From the NCBI GenBank assembly GCA_002070115.1, contig MWCO01000004.1, positions 1 to 64,000 on the forward strand: DNA of 64,000 nt. The letters run 5' to 3'. The DNA comes from Deltaproteobacteria bacterium ADurb.Bin207 (GTDB lineage Bacteria; Myxococcota_A; Polyangia; Polyangiales; Polyangiaceae). The stretch's first letter is position 1; every line of letters starts with the position of its first letter. The notes under the pieces were generated by a model. It did not search any database and was not told where the DNA came from. It saw nothing but the letters and a program-made list of their open reading frames with translations. Both the position numbers and the translations under genes were made by a program. This document shows, one piece after another, positions 26,631 to 35,604 of this stretch.

Positions 26631-27398
26631 TCACACGATGTACCACCCTCCTTCACGAAGGGGTTCGATCTCCGCACCGTCGACACGAAATGAGTCGGGG
26701 TAATGGATAATCTTCATTTTTTCTCGCAAATTCCCGGGCAAATTGCATAATTTTTCATATTCCGTATGGATGCCCGCATTCGTCTCATGGACAAACATGT
26801 CGGCTTCTGCGAGCCAATCGATCAGCTCCGGATCAAACGACGTATCCGAACTGTAACCAAGACAACGATGACCCGCCCGAATCCGCAACGCGGTCGTTGG
26901 CACGGTGTGCATCGTGGTTCGACAAGCGATGGAAAATGGCCCCACACGCACCTCGCCTTGCGTGGGAATATGAACCACCGAAGCGAATTCTTCCAAGGAC
27001 CTCGTGCGCTCCATTCCCGTCGAAAGGTCCGTGCTGGTTTCCATTCCCGCTGCCAAATGGCCCGACCAAAGCTTGGACATCACGCTTTCATGGCCTACCA
27101 GAACCGGTTTTTGCTTCACGGCATAACGGTGAAAGAAGAGAAACCCTTCCACGCCGGAGCAATGGTCCGCATGAAGGTGGGTAAGCACGACATGGCCTAT
27201 GCTGTCGATGTCCAACGAAAAGCCGATTTTCTCGGTAGCCTCTCGCAGCATTTTTCGAATGGGATGAGGACAATCGATCAACAACCACTGCCGTTCGAAC
27301 CCCACGAGCAGACAAGAAGCATAGTGAAGGGTCGAAAACGCATCGCCGACGCCAAGTACAAGAAACCCTAAAGGACCATTCATCGGTAGGGATGACAC
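26631..27398 (-). CDS. Metallo-beta-lactamase-fold hydrolase
   Basis: This 255-residue protein has the metal motif HLHADHCSG (His74, His76, Asp78 and His79), an early LLIDCPHPIRKM strand, and later MHTVPTTALRI and GYSSDTSFD, with a HETNAG segment. It resembles RNase Z and related phosphodiesterase-type members more than beta-lactamases. It may hydrolyse a cyclic nucleotide, a nucleic acid or a thioester; the substrate is unresolved. The frame starts with GTG 27398; ATG 27383 is equally possible. No signal peptide is present. Confidence 0.82.
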   Translation of the reverse strand: MSSLPMNGPLGFLVLGVGDAFSTLHYASCLLVGFERQWLLIDCPHPIRKMLREATEKIGFSLDIDSIGHVVLTHLHADHCSGVEGFLFFHRYAVKQKPVLVGHESVMSKLWSGHLAAGMETSTDLSTGMERTRSLEEFASVVHIPTQGEVRVGPFSIACRTTMHTVPTTALRIRAGHRCLGYSSDTSFDPELIDWLAEADMFVHETNAGIHTEYEKLCNLPGNLREKMKIIHYPDSFRVDGAEIEPLREGGWYIV

Positions 27399-27517
27399 AT
27401 GGCTCTTGTCTCATTGCTCGGTGGTTGCGTCAATCACCGAGGCTCGTTGGCTTGCGTTGTCGGCAAATCGAAACGGTGCGTGTTGCCGGCCTTGTCGAAG
27501 GGTGATAGCACCGAAGG

Positions 27518-27781
27518 ATGAAGTCGTTGTGGATTGGCTTTGCGCTCCTGGCCGCGATCGTGGGTTGCGGCGACGATCAAGCCACGAAGTTCTGTTTGGG
27601 GGCGGAAGGCACGAGTCAAGACTGCGCCATTGGGTGCAAGACCGCGAAAAACAAGAAAGCTTGTGATAAGTGGGCGAAAAAAACGCGGGAGCTTTGCCCC
27701 AAGGTGGGGAAGGAAAAATGCCAAGAACTCTGCGAAAAAGACGAGAATCCGACAGCTTGTGAGTTGGCCAAGTCGATGTGA
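27518..27781 (+). CDS. Small Cys-rich lipoprotein
   Basis: The 87-residue protein starts MKSLWIGFALLAAIVGCGDDQ, with lipobox IVGC and Cys17 as the lipidated residue. The mature part has eight Cys in a Lys-rich chain (CLGAEGTSQDCAIGCKTAKNKKACDKW, then CPKVGKEKCQELCEKDENPTAC), suggesting four disulfides. I know no named function; the small size and spacing suggest a structural or binding lipoprotein. It ends 9 bases from the convergent kinase stop. The start has no strong Shine-Dalgarno sequence but GAAGG abuts the ATG. Confidence 0.75.
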   Translation: MKSLWIGFALLAAIVGCGDDQATKFCLGAEGTSQDCAIGCKTAKNKKACDKWAKKTRELCPKVGKEKCQELCEKDENPTACELAKSM

Positions 27782-27790
27782 GAATTCCGT

Positions 27791-29470
27791 TCAGCCACGC
27801 GGACCATGGTCCGCATCAAGCAGTCCTTCCCATTGGGTAAGCGCCTGCTCCAAGTCCGCTTGCGCACTTTCGTGGTTCGCCAACGCCCGTTGCATGCGTT
27901 GGTTATCCTCGGTGTCTGCCGCCTCACGCACTTCTTTTGCCGCTCGCTCCACAGACCGTTCGAGCATTCGAACACAAAATTCGACCGCCTCCAAGGATCG
28001 CTTCAACACCCTCGCATGGTCGGAAGCCTCGAACGATGCCGGGGCAGACCCCGTCCAAGTACTTTTGTCGACCATCCTTGCCGCAATCGCATTGAACGCG
28101 GCCGCTACTTCGCGCGCATGCATCCGCTGACGTAGGCTGGGGTCAACGGCCACGAGCCCATCGATGAGTTCGGCCACGGGAACCGGAACATCACCGCGCA
28201 AGTCAAGCAATCGCTTCCGAGCAGGATGAAGGATGGCTTGTGCCTTTTGCTCAAACGTTGCGCTCGAAGATGCACACGGCAGCACCAACGGCGTGTCCCC
28301 GGTAAGCATCCAAAACACGGTCGCAGCCCCCGCATACAAGTCCCCCTGCGGCCCTACATTGACAAAATCCTCGATCTGTTCAGGACCAATGGTCAATAAC
28401 GACCCACCACTTTCATTGCTCATCGTGATCGGATTACCGACCCCGGAACGGCTTTTCGCGAGTCCATAATCACCGAGCTTGCCGCGCAACGTCCCCTGCG
28501 GAGCTACCGGACATAACAATAAATTTGCGGGTTTCACATCACGATGCACGATTCCCAGGTCGTGACCGTAACCAAGCGCACGAAATAGATCGGCGCCCAG
28601 CCACAACACTTGCTGCAATGGACTCGTCAGCGACGAATACTTCAGAGCGTCACCCCCAGGGACAAATTCCGATACGATATATAAGGACCCTTCCCACACC
28701 CCAATGTCGTAACAACAGACGATGTTGGGATGACGCAACGCCATGGTGATCTGCTGCTCACGCGCAAAACGTTTGGCCGCTCGCTCTGCCCTAGGTCCGG
28801 AGGAACGCAAAATTTTGATCGCCACGTGCAGACCCGTGTCGCTATCGAGCCCCTCGAATACGACACCCATACCACCACGGGCAATCGGACGAAGCAGCTC
28901 GTAATGGCCCAACCGCGCGGGCATCCCCGCCATGGGCTTGCGACGTTCTTTCGCGCAAGCGGAGCAAAGCCACGCCGCATCCCATAAGTCGGGTCGGGGC
29001 GGCACGATACCGGCGATTCCGCATCCCGTGCAATGCAAGTTCTCACTCGCCAGCCCGCTGGGGGTAGGCGCACGACGTTGTGAATCGAGCCGCAGCGCCC
29101 GCGCACTTTCAATGATGTCGCGAAACGACAGCGGAATGGGTTCAATCATCGATTCGGAGTCCGGTCCTTGATCGGAATACAATCGGATGGTCGTATCTCC
29201 CACTTGCAACGAATCGCCGGCCACCATTCGTGTTGCGTTTTCAATCGGGCTACCGTTGACGAATACGGGGCCAACATTCGGCAAAGGATGGATTTGAACG
29301 TCCAATGGCGACACCAAAACCTCCGCATGACGCAACGCAATACCGCTGTCTTCCGCGGGAAGAGGAAGATCCACAGTCATGCCGCGTCCAAGAATCAAGG
29401 GACGACCTTCTTGCAGAGCGAGTTGCAAACCGGGTCGTGGTCCCTTCTCGACGAGGAAGAACAGAGCCAT
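27791..29470 (-). CDS. Ser/Thr protein kinase with FHA domain and zinc ribbon
   Basis: The 559-residue protein combines three modules. An FHA-like domain (1-105) has GRGMTVDLPLP, RHAEV and VNGSPI, and binds phosphothreonine in other proteins. A zinc ribbon has CTGC (147-150) and CSAC (169-172). The kinase domain (about 187-460) has the glycine loop GRGGMG-like ARGGMGVVFE, Lys219 in VAIK, Glu238, HRD (309-311) with HRDVKPANLLL, and DYG (334-336) in place of DFG, so it should be active. A helical, probably coiled-coil C-terminus follows (RMLERSVERAAKEVREAA). No transmembrane segment is present, so the kinase is cytoplasmic. It lies 128 bases downstream of the NifX-SlyD gene. Confidence 0.92.
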   Translation of the reverse strand: MALFFLVEKGPRPGLQLALQEGRPLILGRGMTVDLPLPAEDSGIALRHAEVLVSPLDVQIHPLPNVGPVFVNGSPIENATRMVAGDSLQVGDTTIRLYSDQGPDSESMIEPIPLSFRDIIESARALRLDSQRRAPTPSGLASENLHCTGCGIAGIVPPRPDLWDAAWLCSACAKERRKPMAGMPARLGHYELLRPIARGGMGVVFEGLDSDTGLHVAIKILRSSGPRAERAAKRFAREQQITMALRHPNIVCCYDIGVWEGSLYIVSEFVPGGDALKYSSLTSPLQQVLWLGADLFRALGYGHDLGIVHRDVKPANLLLCPVAPQGTLRGKLGDYGLAKSRSGVGNPITMSNESGGSLLTIGPEQIEDFVNVGPQGDLYAGAATVFWMLTGDTPLVLPCASSSATFEQKAQAILHPARKRLLDLRGDVPVPVAELIDGLVAVDPSLRQRMHAREVAAAFNAIAARMVDKSTWTGSAPASFEASDHARVLKRSLEAVEFCVRMLERSVERAAKEVREAADTEDNQRMQRALANHESAQADLEQALTQWEGLLDADHGPRG

Positions 29471-29598
29471 GGTTCATTTGATGATGTTTGAACATGGGCG
29501 CTGTCGCCCGGCGGGAAGCGATACTATGGCAGGATTGGAAACGATGACAAGGCCAAGGAGAAAAAACCAATAGATTAGGCAAAGGTTGGAAAGCGAAA

Positions 29599-30477
29599 TC
29601 AGTGAACGTGACCGTGCTCGATTTCGTCTTCCGTGGCAGCCTCCACCTTGAGTATCTTGACTTCAAACTGCAAAACCTTGCCTGCCAACGGATGATTACC
29701 GTCCAAACGAACGCTCTCGTCATTCACATCGATGACCATCATATGAACCTGCGCTCCGGTGGGATGCTGCGCCGTCACGATCTCGCCAAGCGTGACATCC
29801 TGCGGCAATTTCGAACGAGGAACCTCGATGATGCGCTGCTCGTCATGATCACCAAAAGCCTCGGAAGGCTGCAACGTTACACGAATCTCATCGCCCGCTT
29901 GCTTGCCGGCAATGGCTTTTTCCAGTCCTTCGATTCCCCCCGAGCCTTGTAAGTAGCGCATCGCGCTGCCTGGCTCCGAAGCTTCGATGAGATTGCCGCC
30001 CTCATCGCGAATGGCAAACTCCATCGTGACAATCCGTCCGTCACGAACGTCCGCAGGCCCTTCGATAGGCGGTCGCTTCGCCTCGTGACCATGATGGCCG
30101 CCGCATTGTCCTGCCCCACCTCCACAGGTCTGCGCTTTGCCGAATGGGCGGCACTTGCCTTCCGTATACATCGAAACCGCATCGCGCACCGTCGAAGCGT
30201 CTTCTTTGAAAAACACGTCGATACCGACGCTTTGAAAACCGGCCAGCGGACGCATCCCCATGCCGCCCGCCACAAGTACCTCGACTCCGTTGTCTTTCAA
30301 CAAATGAACGGGAGCCATGCATCCGCCATGCTCGTGCCCCCCATTGGGAATGAGACGAACCTCGCCTACTTTGCCGTCAGAAACATGAATCAGCGTGAAC
30401 ACATCGCAATGACCGAAGTGTTCGGAGATGGGGGCGTCGAGCCCACCAGGCATATCGGAAGGGATGGCAATGAGCAC
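29599..30477 (-). CDS. Fusion of NifX-type cofactor-binding domain with SlyD-type FKBP prolyl isomerase
   Basis: The 292-residue protein joins two families. Residues 1-120 are a dinitrogenase iron-molybdenum-cofactor (NifX/NifB-C) domain: MLIAIPSDMPGG, ISEHFGHCDVFTLI and VLVAGGMGMRPLAGFQSVGIDVF. A Gly/His/Cys linker follows (CGGGAGQCGGHHGHE). Residues 147-292 are a SlyD-like FKBP: AMRYLQGSGGIEGLEKAIAGKQAGDE, the insert-in-flap region, NHPLAGKVLQFEV and the ending EIEHGHVH. SlyD is a metal-binding chaperone that helps nickel-enzyme maturation; NifX-type domains hold metal clusters. Together they suggest a metallochaperone. The start is GTG 30477 behind AAAGGAG. The gene follows metG on the same strand by 24 bases. 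No nitrogenase genes are nearby. Confidence 0.88.
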   Translation of the reverse strand: MLIAIPSDMPGGLDAPISEHFGHCDVFTLIHVSDGKVGEVRLIPNGGHEHGGCMAPVHLLKDNGVEVLVAGGMGMRPLAGFQSVGIDVFFKEDASTVRDAVSMYTEGKCRPFGKAQTCGGGAGQCGGHHGHEAKRPPIEGPADVRDGRIVTMEFAIRDEGGNLIEASEPGSAMRYLQGSGGIEGLEKAIAGKQAGDEIRVTLQPSEAFGDHDEQRIIEVPRSKLPQDVTLGEIVTAQHPTGAQVHMMVIDVNDESVRLDGNHPLAGKVLQFEVKILKVEAATEDEIEHGHVH

Positions 30478-30501
30478 GGTAATCTCCTTTGTGGTTGAGG
30501 C

Positions 30502-32592
30502 TCAGCGGACGACGGAGCCGGGCTCTGCGTCAGCGGATAGAGCGAAAAGACGGTCTTCACGGTCTGTAGCCATAAGCATCATTCCGTGGCTTTCTAGTCC
30601 CATCATGGTACGAGGGGCGAGATTGGCCACCACGATGACGTTTCGCCCGATCAAGTGCTCGGGCTTGAAGTGCAGCGCTACCCCCGCGAGAATCTGCCGG
30701 GTCTCGAACCCCAGATCCACCTCGCAACGCAGGAGTTTTTTCGACTTTTTTACGGGTTCACAGGAAATCACGCGACCAACCCGAAGGTCGAGTTTGGCAA
30801 AGTCATCGTAAGTAATCGTATCACCCATGGGAAGGAAAGCGGCTTTCGGTGCCGGGGCTGCAGGCATGGCCGCGTCGAGCTTCGCGCGCTGTTTGGCCAC
30901 CTGCTCGTCTTGCACCTTGTGAAAAAGGATTTCAATGGGACCCAGGGTTTGGCCTGCCTCGATGAGCGGACGAACCGCGTCATCCCAGTGTATCGTGGCT
31001 TGGGTGCCAGATGCACTGCTCACGCCGTCGATCCCCAGCATGCGACGCACACTGGCCGCAGTAAACGGAAGGAATGGATCGATCAAGATGGACAAGCAGG
31101 CGCAAAGTTGCGCGGCCACGTGAATGGTGTTGCCGCAGGCTCGCGGGTCAGATTTGCGCGTAGCCCATGGCGCGGCATCGTTGAAGTACTTGTTTCCCAC
31201 CCTCGCCAACGCCATCACCTCGCTCAACGCCTCGCGGAAATGGAAAGACTCCAAATGTTCCGCGACGATGGCCGGATAGCGCGCGATTTCCGCGAGCATC
31301 GCCGAATCCGCTTCCGAAGGATGTTCAAGAGACGGGATTTTTCCGTCGAAATATCGGACCGCAAACGTCAAACTGCGGTTGATCAAGTTGCCAAGGGTAT
31401 CCGCAAGTTCATTGTTGATATGGGCTTGAAAGTCGGTGAACGAAAAATCCGCGTCTTTGGTTTCAGGAAGAATGCGAGCTAGCGAATACCGCAGGTAATC
31501 CGCTGGAAAGTCTTCCAAAAATTCGTGGAGCCATACCGCCCATCCACGGCTCGTCGATAGCTTCTGCCCTTCCAAGTTGAGAAATTCGTTGGCCGGTACC
31601 GCGTCGGGAAGCACGAATCCGCCGTGCGCTTGGAGCATCGCCGGAAAAATCAAGCAGTGAAACACGATGTTATCCTTGCCAATGAACTGCACGAGCCGCG
31701 TGCCAGGGTCCTGCCACCATCGCTTCCAGTCGTCCGGCTGCCCTTGCACCTGCGCCCACTCCGCCGTGAACGAAATATATCCAATCGGCGCGTCGAACCA
31801 CACATAAAGCACCTTGCCCGTCGCATCGATACCCGCTTTTTCCGCGGATTTTTTCGGAACTGGCACGCCCCAGGATTGATCTCGCGTCACGGCGCGATCC
31901 CCAAGCCCCTCCTGCAACCAACTTCTCACCTGACCCAACACATTGACTTTCCAATCTTCGTGATGGCTCAACCAAGCCTCCAACTTGGGCTGCAGCACAC
32001 CCAGAGGCAAGTACCAATGCGTGGTCTCTCGCACTTCCGGAATCGCATCCGAAATGACACTGCGTGGGTTTTTCAAGTCTTTTGGACTCAACGAGCGACC
32101 GCATTTCTCACACTGGTCCCCGTAAGCGTCGTCGTATTCACAATGCGGGCACGTGCCCCGAACGAATCGATCCGCCAAAAACATCCCGGCCTTCGGATCG
32201 AAAAGCTGCGATTCCGTTTTCTGCACGAACGAGCTTTTCTCGTCTAACACCGAGAAAAACGCCTGACTCGTGTCCGCGTGGACCGCCCCCGAAGTCCTGC
32301 CGAAATGATCGAAACTCATTCCAAAAGCCGCAAATGCGTCGCGCATCTGCACGTGGAACCGATCCACGATCGCTTGCGGCGATACCCCGTCTTTTCGCGC
32401 ACGAAGCACAATCGGCACCCCGTGCTCATCCGAACCACAGATGAACAAAACCGGTTTACCGCGTAAACGCTGGAAGCGAACGAAAATATCTGCGGGCAGA
32501 TAAGCACCCGCTAGGTGTCCGATATGAAGGGGGCCGTTGGCGTACGGCAGCGCCGCGGTCACGAGAATTCGTTCAAAAGTCGCTGAAGTCAT
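30502..32592 (-). CDS. metG: Methionyl-tRNA synthetase
   Basis: The 696-residue enzyme charges tRNA-Met with methionine. It begins MTSATFERILVTAALPYANGPLHIGH, with the HIGH motif as PLHIGHLAG, and the KMSKS loop as KLSTSRGW near residue 350. The zinc knuckle CPHCEYDDAYGDQCEKCG marks the MetRS-type connective domain. The C-terminal ~110 residues form a tRNA-binding OB domain (FAKLDLRVGRVIS, ANLAPRTMMGLESHGM), as in bacterial dimeric MetRS. ATG 32592 is the second ATG in the frame. It leads an apparent two-gene unit with the NifX-SlyD gene. Confidence 0.98.
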   Translation of the reverse strand: MTSATFERILVTAALPYANGPLHIGHLAGAYLPADIFVRFQRLRGKPVLFICGSDEHGVPIVLRARKDGVSPQAIVDRFHVQMRDAFAAFGMSFDHFGRTSGAVHADTSQAFFSVLDEKSSFVQKTESQLFDPKAGMFLADRFVRGTCPHCEYDDAYGDQCEKCGRSLSPKDLKNPRSVISDAIPEVRETTHWYLPLGVLQPKLEAWLSHHEDWKVNVLGQVRSWLQEGLGDRAVTRDQSWGVPVPKKSAEKAGIDATGKVLYVWFDAPIGYISFTAEWAQVQGQPDDWKRWWQDPGTRLVQFIGKDNIVFHCLIFPAMLQAHGGFVLPDAVPANEFLNLEGQKLSTSRGWAVWLHEFLEDFPADYLRYSLARILPETKDADFSFTDFQAHINNELADTLGNLINRSLTFAVRYFDGKIPSLEHPSEADSAMLAEIARYPAIVAEHLESFHFREALSEVMALARVGNKYFNDAAPWATRKSDPRACGNTIHVAAQLCACLSILIDPFLPFTAASVRRMLGIDGVSSASGTQATIHWDDAVRPLIEAGQTLGPIEILFHKVQDEQVAKQRAKLDAAMPAAPAPKAAFLPMGDTITYDDFAKLDLRVGRVISCEPVKKSKKLLRCEVDLGFETRQILAGVALHFKPEHLIGRNVIVVANLAPRTMMGLESHGMMLMATDREDRLFALSADAEPGSVVR

Positions 32593-32605
32593 GGTTCGGC
32601 GGGCC

Positions 32606-32633
32606 AACATAATGAATCGACCAGGATCCGCAA
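32606..32633 (-). promoter_or_regulatory. Possible metG promoter
   Basis: On the minus strand TTGCGG (32633-32628) lies 16 bases before TATGTT (32611-32606), which ends 13 bases upstream of the metG ATG. The -10 box is fair and the -35 box is weak. The short untranslated leader is consistent with the missing Shine-Dalgarno sequence. Confidence 0.3.
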
Positions 32634-32744
32634 TGACCAGATCTCAATCTTTTCCCGTTCAAGAGGGAAGGATGAAGGGGAAATTTCGTACCACGAATAA
32701 CAGTTTTCAGGATTTTTCCTGCAAGGAACTTAGGAGCAACGAAA

Positions 32745-34628
32745 ATGCGTCGAACGTATTCTTTTCTATCCGTACTCGTGGCCGGAACGATGGCTTTTGC
32801 CGGAGCATGCGGCGATTCCGATGATGAACCCGGGGAAGGAGGACACGGCGCGGCAACGGGCGGTAGCGGAGGCTCAGGCGAGACGGGAGGCAGTGGTGGT
32901 TCCAGTGAGACAGGCGGCAGCGGCGGTTCCGGTGAGACTGAAAAATTTGTACATAGCAACAAAATCGATATTTTGTTCATGATCGACAACTCGGCGTCTA
33001 TGGGGGATAAGCAGAAAATTCTCGCGGCAGCGGTCCCTGATCTCGTGGAACGGCTCATCAACCCGATTTGCGTAAATCCAGTGTCACGAGAGTTCGAAGC
33101 GTCCGTTGGACCAGAAGAAGACTGTCCAACCGGAACCGAACGTGAGTTCGAACCCGTTGTCGACATTCATATTGGCGTCATCACCTCTTCTCTTGGCGGC
33201 CACGGCGCGGATTCTTGCAGCAACGTACCTTCCCAGTACTGGAACCCCACCACGGAGGATATGGCCCATCTGATCACGCGTGGAAAAAACGATGCCGGCA
33301 ATTCCGTTACGGTTGATACCTACCAAGGACGCGGCTTTTTGAATTGGGATCCGACGGGTGAGAACAACCCGCCGGGGGAGAACAACGCCGCCACGCTGAA
33401 GCAAGACTTCACGAATTTGGTTCGAGGAGCGGACCAGACCGGCTGCGGTTACGAATCGAGCCTCGAGGCCTGGCGACGATTCCTCGTCGACCCCGCTCCT
33501 TATGAGAAGATGGTGCCTGTCAATTGCCCGGGGGGAGATACTGCCAACCGCTGTCGCGGACCCGAGGGTGTCGACCAGACGGTTCTTCAACAACGCAAAG
33601 ACTTCCTGCGCCCGGATTCGTTGGTGGCCATTGTCATGCTCACGGATGAAAACGACTGCTCCGTCATCGACGGCGGACAGTATTACCTGGCGTTACAAAT
33701 GTCGGACGGCGCCGCGTTTTTCCACCTCGCCCGAGGCACGGAAGCGTGTCAGACGGACCCGTGGAGTCCGGATTGCAAATCTTGTTGGGAAGTCAACCCC
33801 ACCGATCATCCGGAATGCGCCGAGGGCTGGGCCAGTCCCGAAAAAGACGACCCGCTCAACCTGCGTTGCTGGGATCAGAAACGTCGCTTCGGCATCGATT
33901 TTCTCTACCCTGTCCAGCGCTATGTCAAAGCCTTGACGGATCCAGTGCTGGAAAACGGCACGGTCAATCCATTGTTCTGTGGGGAGCCAAGCGCCAACGG
34001 GAAGAGCTGCCAAGGAGGCGTGCGTGACCGAAGCCAAGTCGTGCTCACGGGTATCGTGGGTGTTCCGTGGCAAGACCTGGCTGTCGACCCGACCGACCTG
34101 ACCAAGGGTTATCGTACTTCGAAAGATATTGATTGGGATCTTATCTTGGGTGATCCCCAAAACAACGTGAAACCGACCGATCCGTTGATGATGGAAACTG
34201 TTGAGCCGCGAACAGGTTCCCATCCTTTGACCGGTCAGCCCTTATCCTCGGAGAAGGGGTTGCCCAACGCCATCAACGGCGCGGAACGGCTGATTTCAAG
34301 TCATGATGACCTTCAGTACGCTTGCATTTTCGAACTCGGGGCCTTCGGTCCCATCGACTGCAATCTTCCAGAAAACAAATTTGGTTGTGATTGCAACGGC
34401 TCGCCCGAGAATCCACTTTGCTGGAACGGCAGCAGCTACGGTACGACGCAATATCGCGCCAAAGCCTATCCGGGACTCCGTCATCTTTCGGTGTTGAAAG
34501 ACCTGGGCTCCCAAGGTGTGGTGGCATCGATATGCCCTTCGAATATGACAGAGCTTAGCGCTGCGGATTACGGCTATCGGCCAGCGTTCAGCGCCCTCGT
34601 TCGACGTCTTTCCCATAACCTCCGATAG
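32745..34628 (+). CDS. Lipoprotein with a von Willebrand A-type domain
   Basis: The 627-residue protein has the signal peptide MRRTYSFLSVLVAGTMAFAGAC with Cys22, then a Gly/Ser/Glu repeat linker (ATGGSGGSGETGGSGGSSETGG), and from about residue 70 a VWA-like domain. The strand KIDILFMIDNSASMGDKQ gives an intact DxSxS metal site (Asp81, Ser83 and Ser85). The domain is interrupted by long Cys-containing insertions (ICVNPVSREF, GCGYESSLEAW, CSVIDGG). Such proteins bind metal-dependently to ligands or partner proteins at the cell surface. The linker suggests exposure away from the membrane. The ATG has AGGAG 9 bases upstream. It is divergent from metG. Confidence 0.9.
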   Translation: MRRTYSFLSVLVAGTMAFAGACGDSDDEPGEGGHGAATGGSGGSGETGGSGGSSETGGSGGSGETEKFVHSNKIDILFMIDNSASMGDKQKILAAAVPDLVERLINPICVNPVSREFEASVGPEEDCPTGTEREFEPVVDIHIGVITSSLGGHGADSCSNVPSQYWNPTTEDMAHLITRGKNDAGNSVTVDTYQGRGFLNWDPTGENNPPGENNAATLKQDFTNLVRGADQTGCGYESSLEAWRRFLVDPAPYEKMVPVNCPGGDTANRCRGPEGVDQTVLQQRKDFLRPDSLVAIVMLTDENDCSVIDGGQYYLALQMSDGAAFFHLARGTEACQTDPWSPDCKSCWEVNPTDHPECAEGWASPEKDDPLNLRCWDQKRRFGIDFLYPVQRYVKALTDPVLENGTVNPLFCGEPSANGKSCQGGVRDRSQVVLTGIVGVPWQDLAVDPTDLTKGYRTSKDIDWDLILGDPQNNVKPTDPLMMETVEPRTGSHPLTGQPLSSEKGLPNAINGAERLISSHDDLQYACIFELGAFGPIDCNLPENKFGCDCNGSPENPLCWNGSSYGTTQYRAKAYPGLRHLSVLKDLGSQGVVASICPSNMTELSAADYGYRPAFSALVRRLSHNLR

Positions 34629-35604
34629 TTTTCCCCTATTTTCCACTCCCTCACAACAAAAACACCGGGCAGCGGCACCGTTTTGGATAGCGCTATCCGT
34701 TCGGAAATTGGATTGTAGAATCAAGCTTAGTGCTCCTATGAGTTCGCCACACGGGTTCCTCGAAGAGCAATGGCTCCCCATGGTATATTCCGTCATAGGC
34801 GCCTCGGCCGAAAGCGACGCCTGGGACCCAAACACAGCCGCACATACGGCAAATACCCCTGGATAGTCGTACCCAATGGGTTTCAATTCCGACATAGGTA
34901 TCCAAATAGAGGACTTCATGGCGCTCCTGTGGATGCTCACGCCATGGAACCCGCATCTGGCCCGCGGCATAGAGCATGTCTCCGGATACTCGCCACCATG
35001 AAGGCCATCCGCCGCGTTGCCGATTTCGTTATCCGCGGAACCATCCAGCGCTACCACCGCCGTTTCCTGCCATAAGCGACCATCGATGCAAGCGGTATCC
35101 GCCCCAATGCCCGCGACCCACACACCACCCCCCGACGAAAACCCCTTCGACTCCTCAAAGCCCCACGATAGCGCCCCCAGACCACGACGTACTCCAAAAA
35201 CAAATTTGAATATCAATAGGTTACAACACTTTATTCCCTTGAAAACGAGTCGTTAGCTCATAAGTCCTGGCAATGGGCCCATCGGAAACCAGCCCCACAA
35301 GCGACCCGACCCATCATGCCCCTGGTATCACGTCGCGGGAACGAAAGCCAAAGGCACCCCTGTAGTTTGTCTTTACAGTCCAGATTTTTATCACCGAATC
35401 CAAGAAAAAAAATGATGGTAGCCGATTTCTATCGTCGCACGAAGAACGTGCATCAAGCCACCTGTTCACGGTTGCGTCTTGGTATTATATAGGCGTATCG
35501 AAACCGATCTTACCCATCGATGCAATCCCAAAGACGTGCAAGAATTCGTAGCCTCACCCCCTCCCCGCTTCCGTGGCGAGCACGTATCGCCAAAGGATAC
35601 TGAA
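34629..35604. other. Long gene-poor region
   Basis: This is the largest gap in the window. A perfect 14-base palindrome, GGATAGCGCTATCC, occurs at 34685-34698. On the minus strand a frame from 34977 to 34693 (94 residues, MLYAAGQMRVPWREHPQERHEVLYLDTYVG) looks partly protein-like, and an upstream frame from 35216 continues in a different phase near 35000, as in a frameshifted remnant. Neither has a start signal, a domain or a good composition. The zone from 35370 to 35480 is AT-rich and probably contains the promoter of the FGE-type gene. I do not annotate a gene here. Confidence 0.4.
34685..34698. promoter_or_regulatory. Perfect 14-base palindrome
   Basis: GGATAGCGCTATCC reads the same on both strands. 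It lies 57 bases after the VWA lipoprotein stop. There is no T-run, so it may be a protein-binding site or part of a weak terminator hairpin; its role is unknown. Confidence 0.35.

Noticed and set aside
29599-30477. Nitrogen-fixation gene cluster
   Set aside because: Only the NifX-like domain is present; no nifH, nifD, nifK or nifB lies in the window, and such domains occur in many non-fixing organisms.
34296-35216. 306-residue frame on the minus strand overlapping the VWA gene
   Set aside because: It overlaps the well-supported VWA gene by over 330 bases and has no ribosome binding site or recognisable domain; only its upstream part is discussed as a possible remnant.
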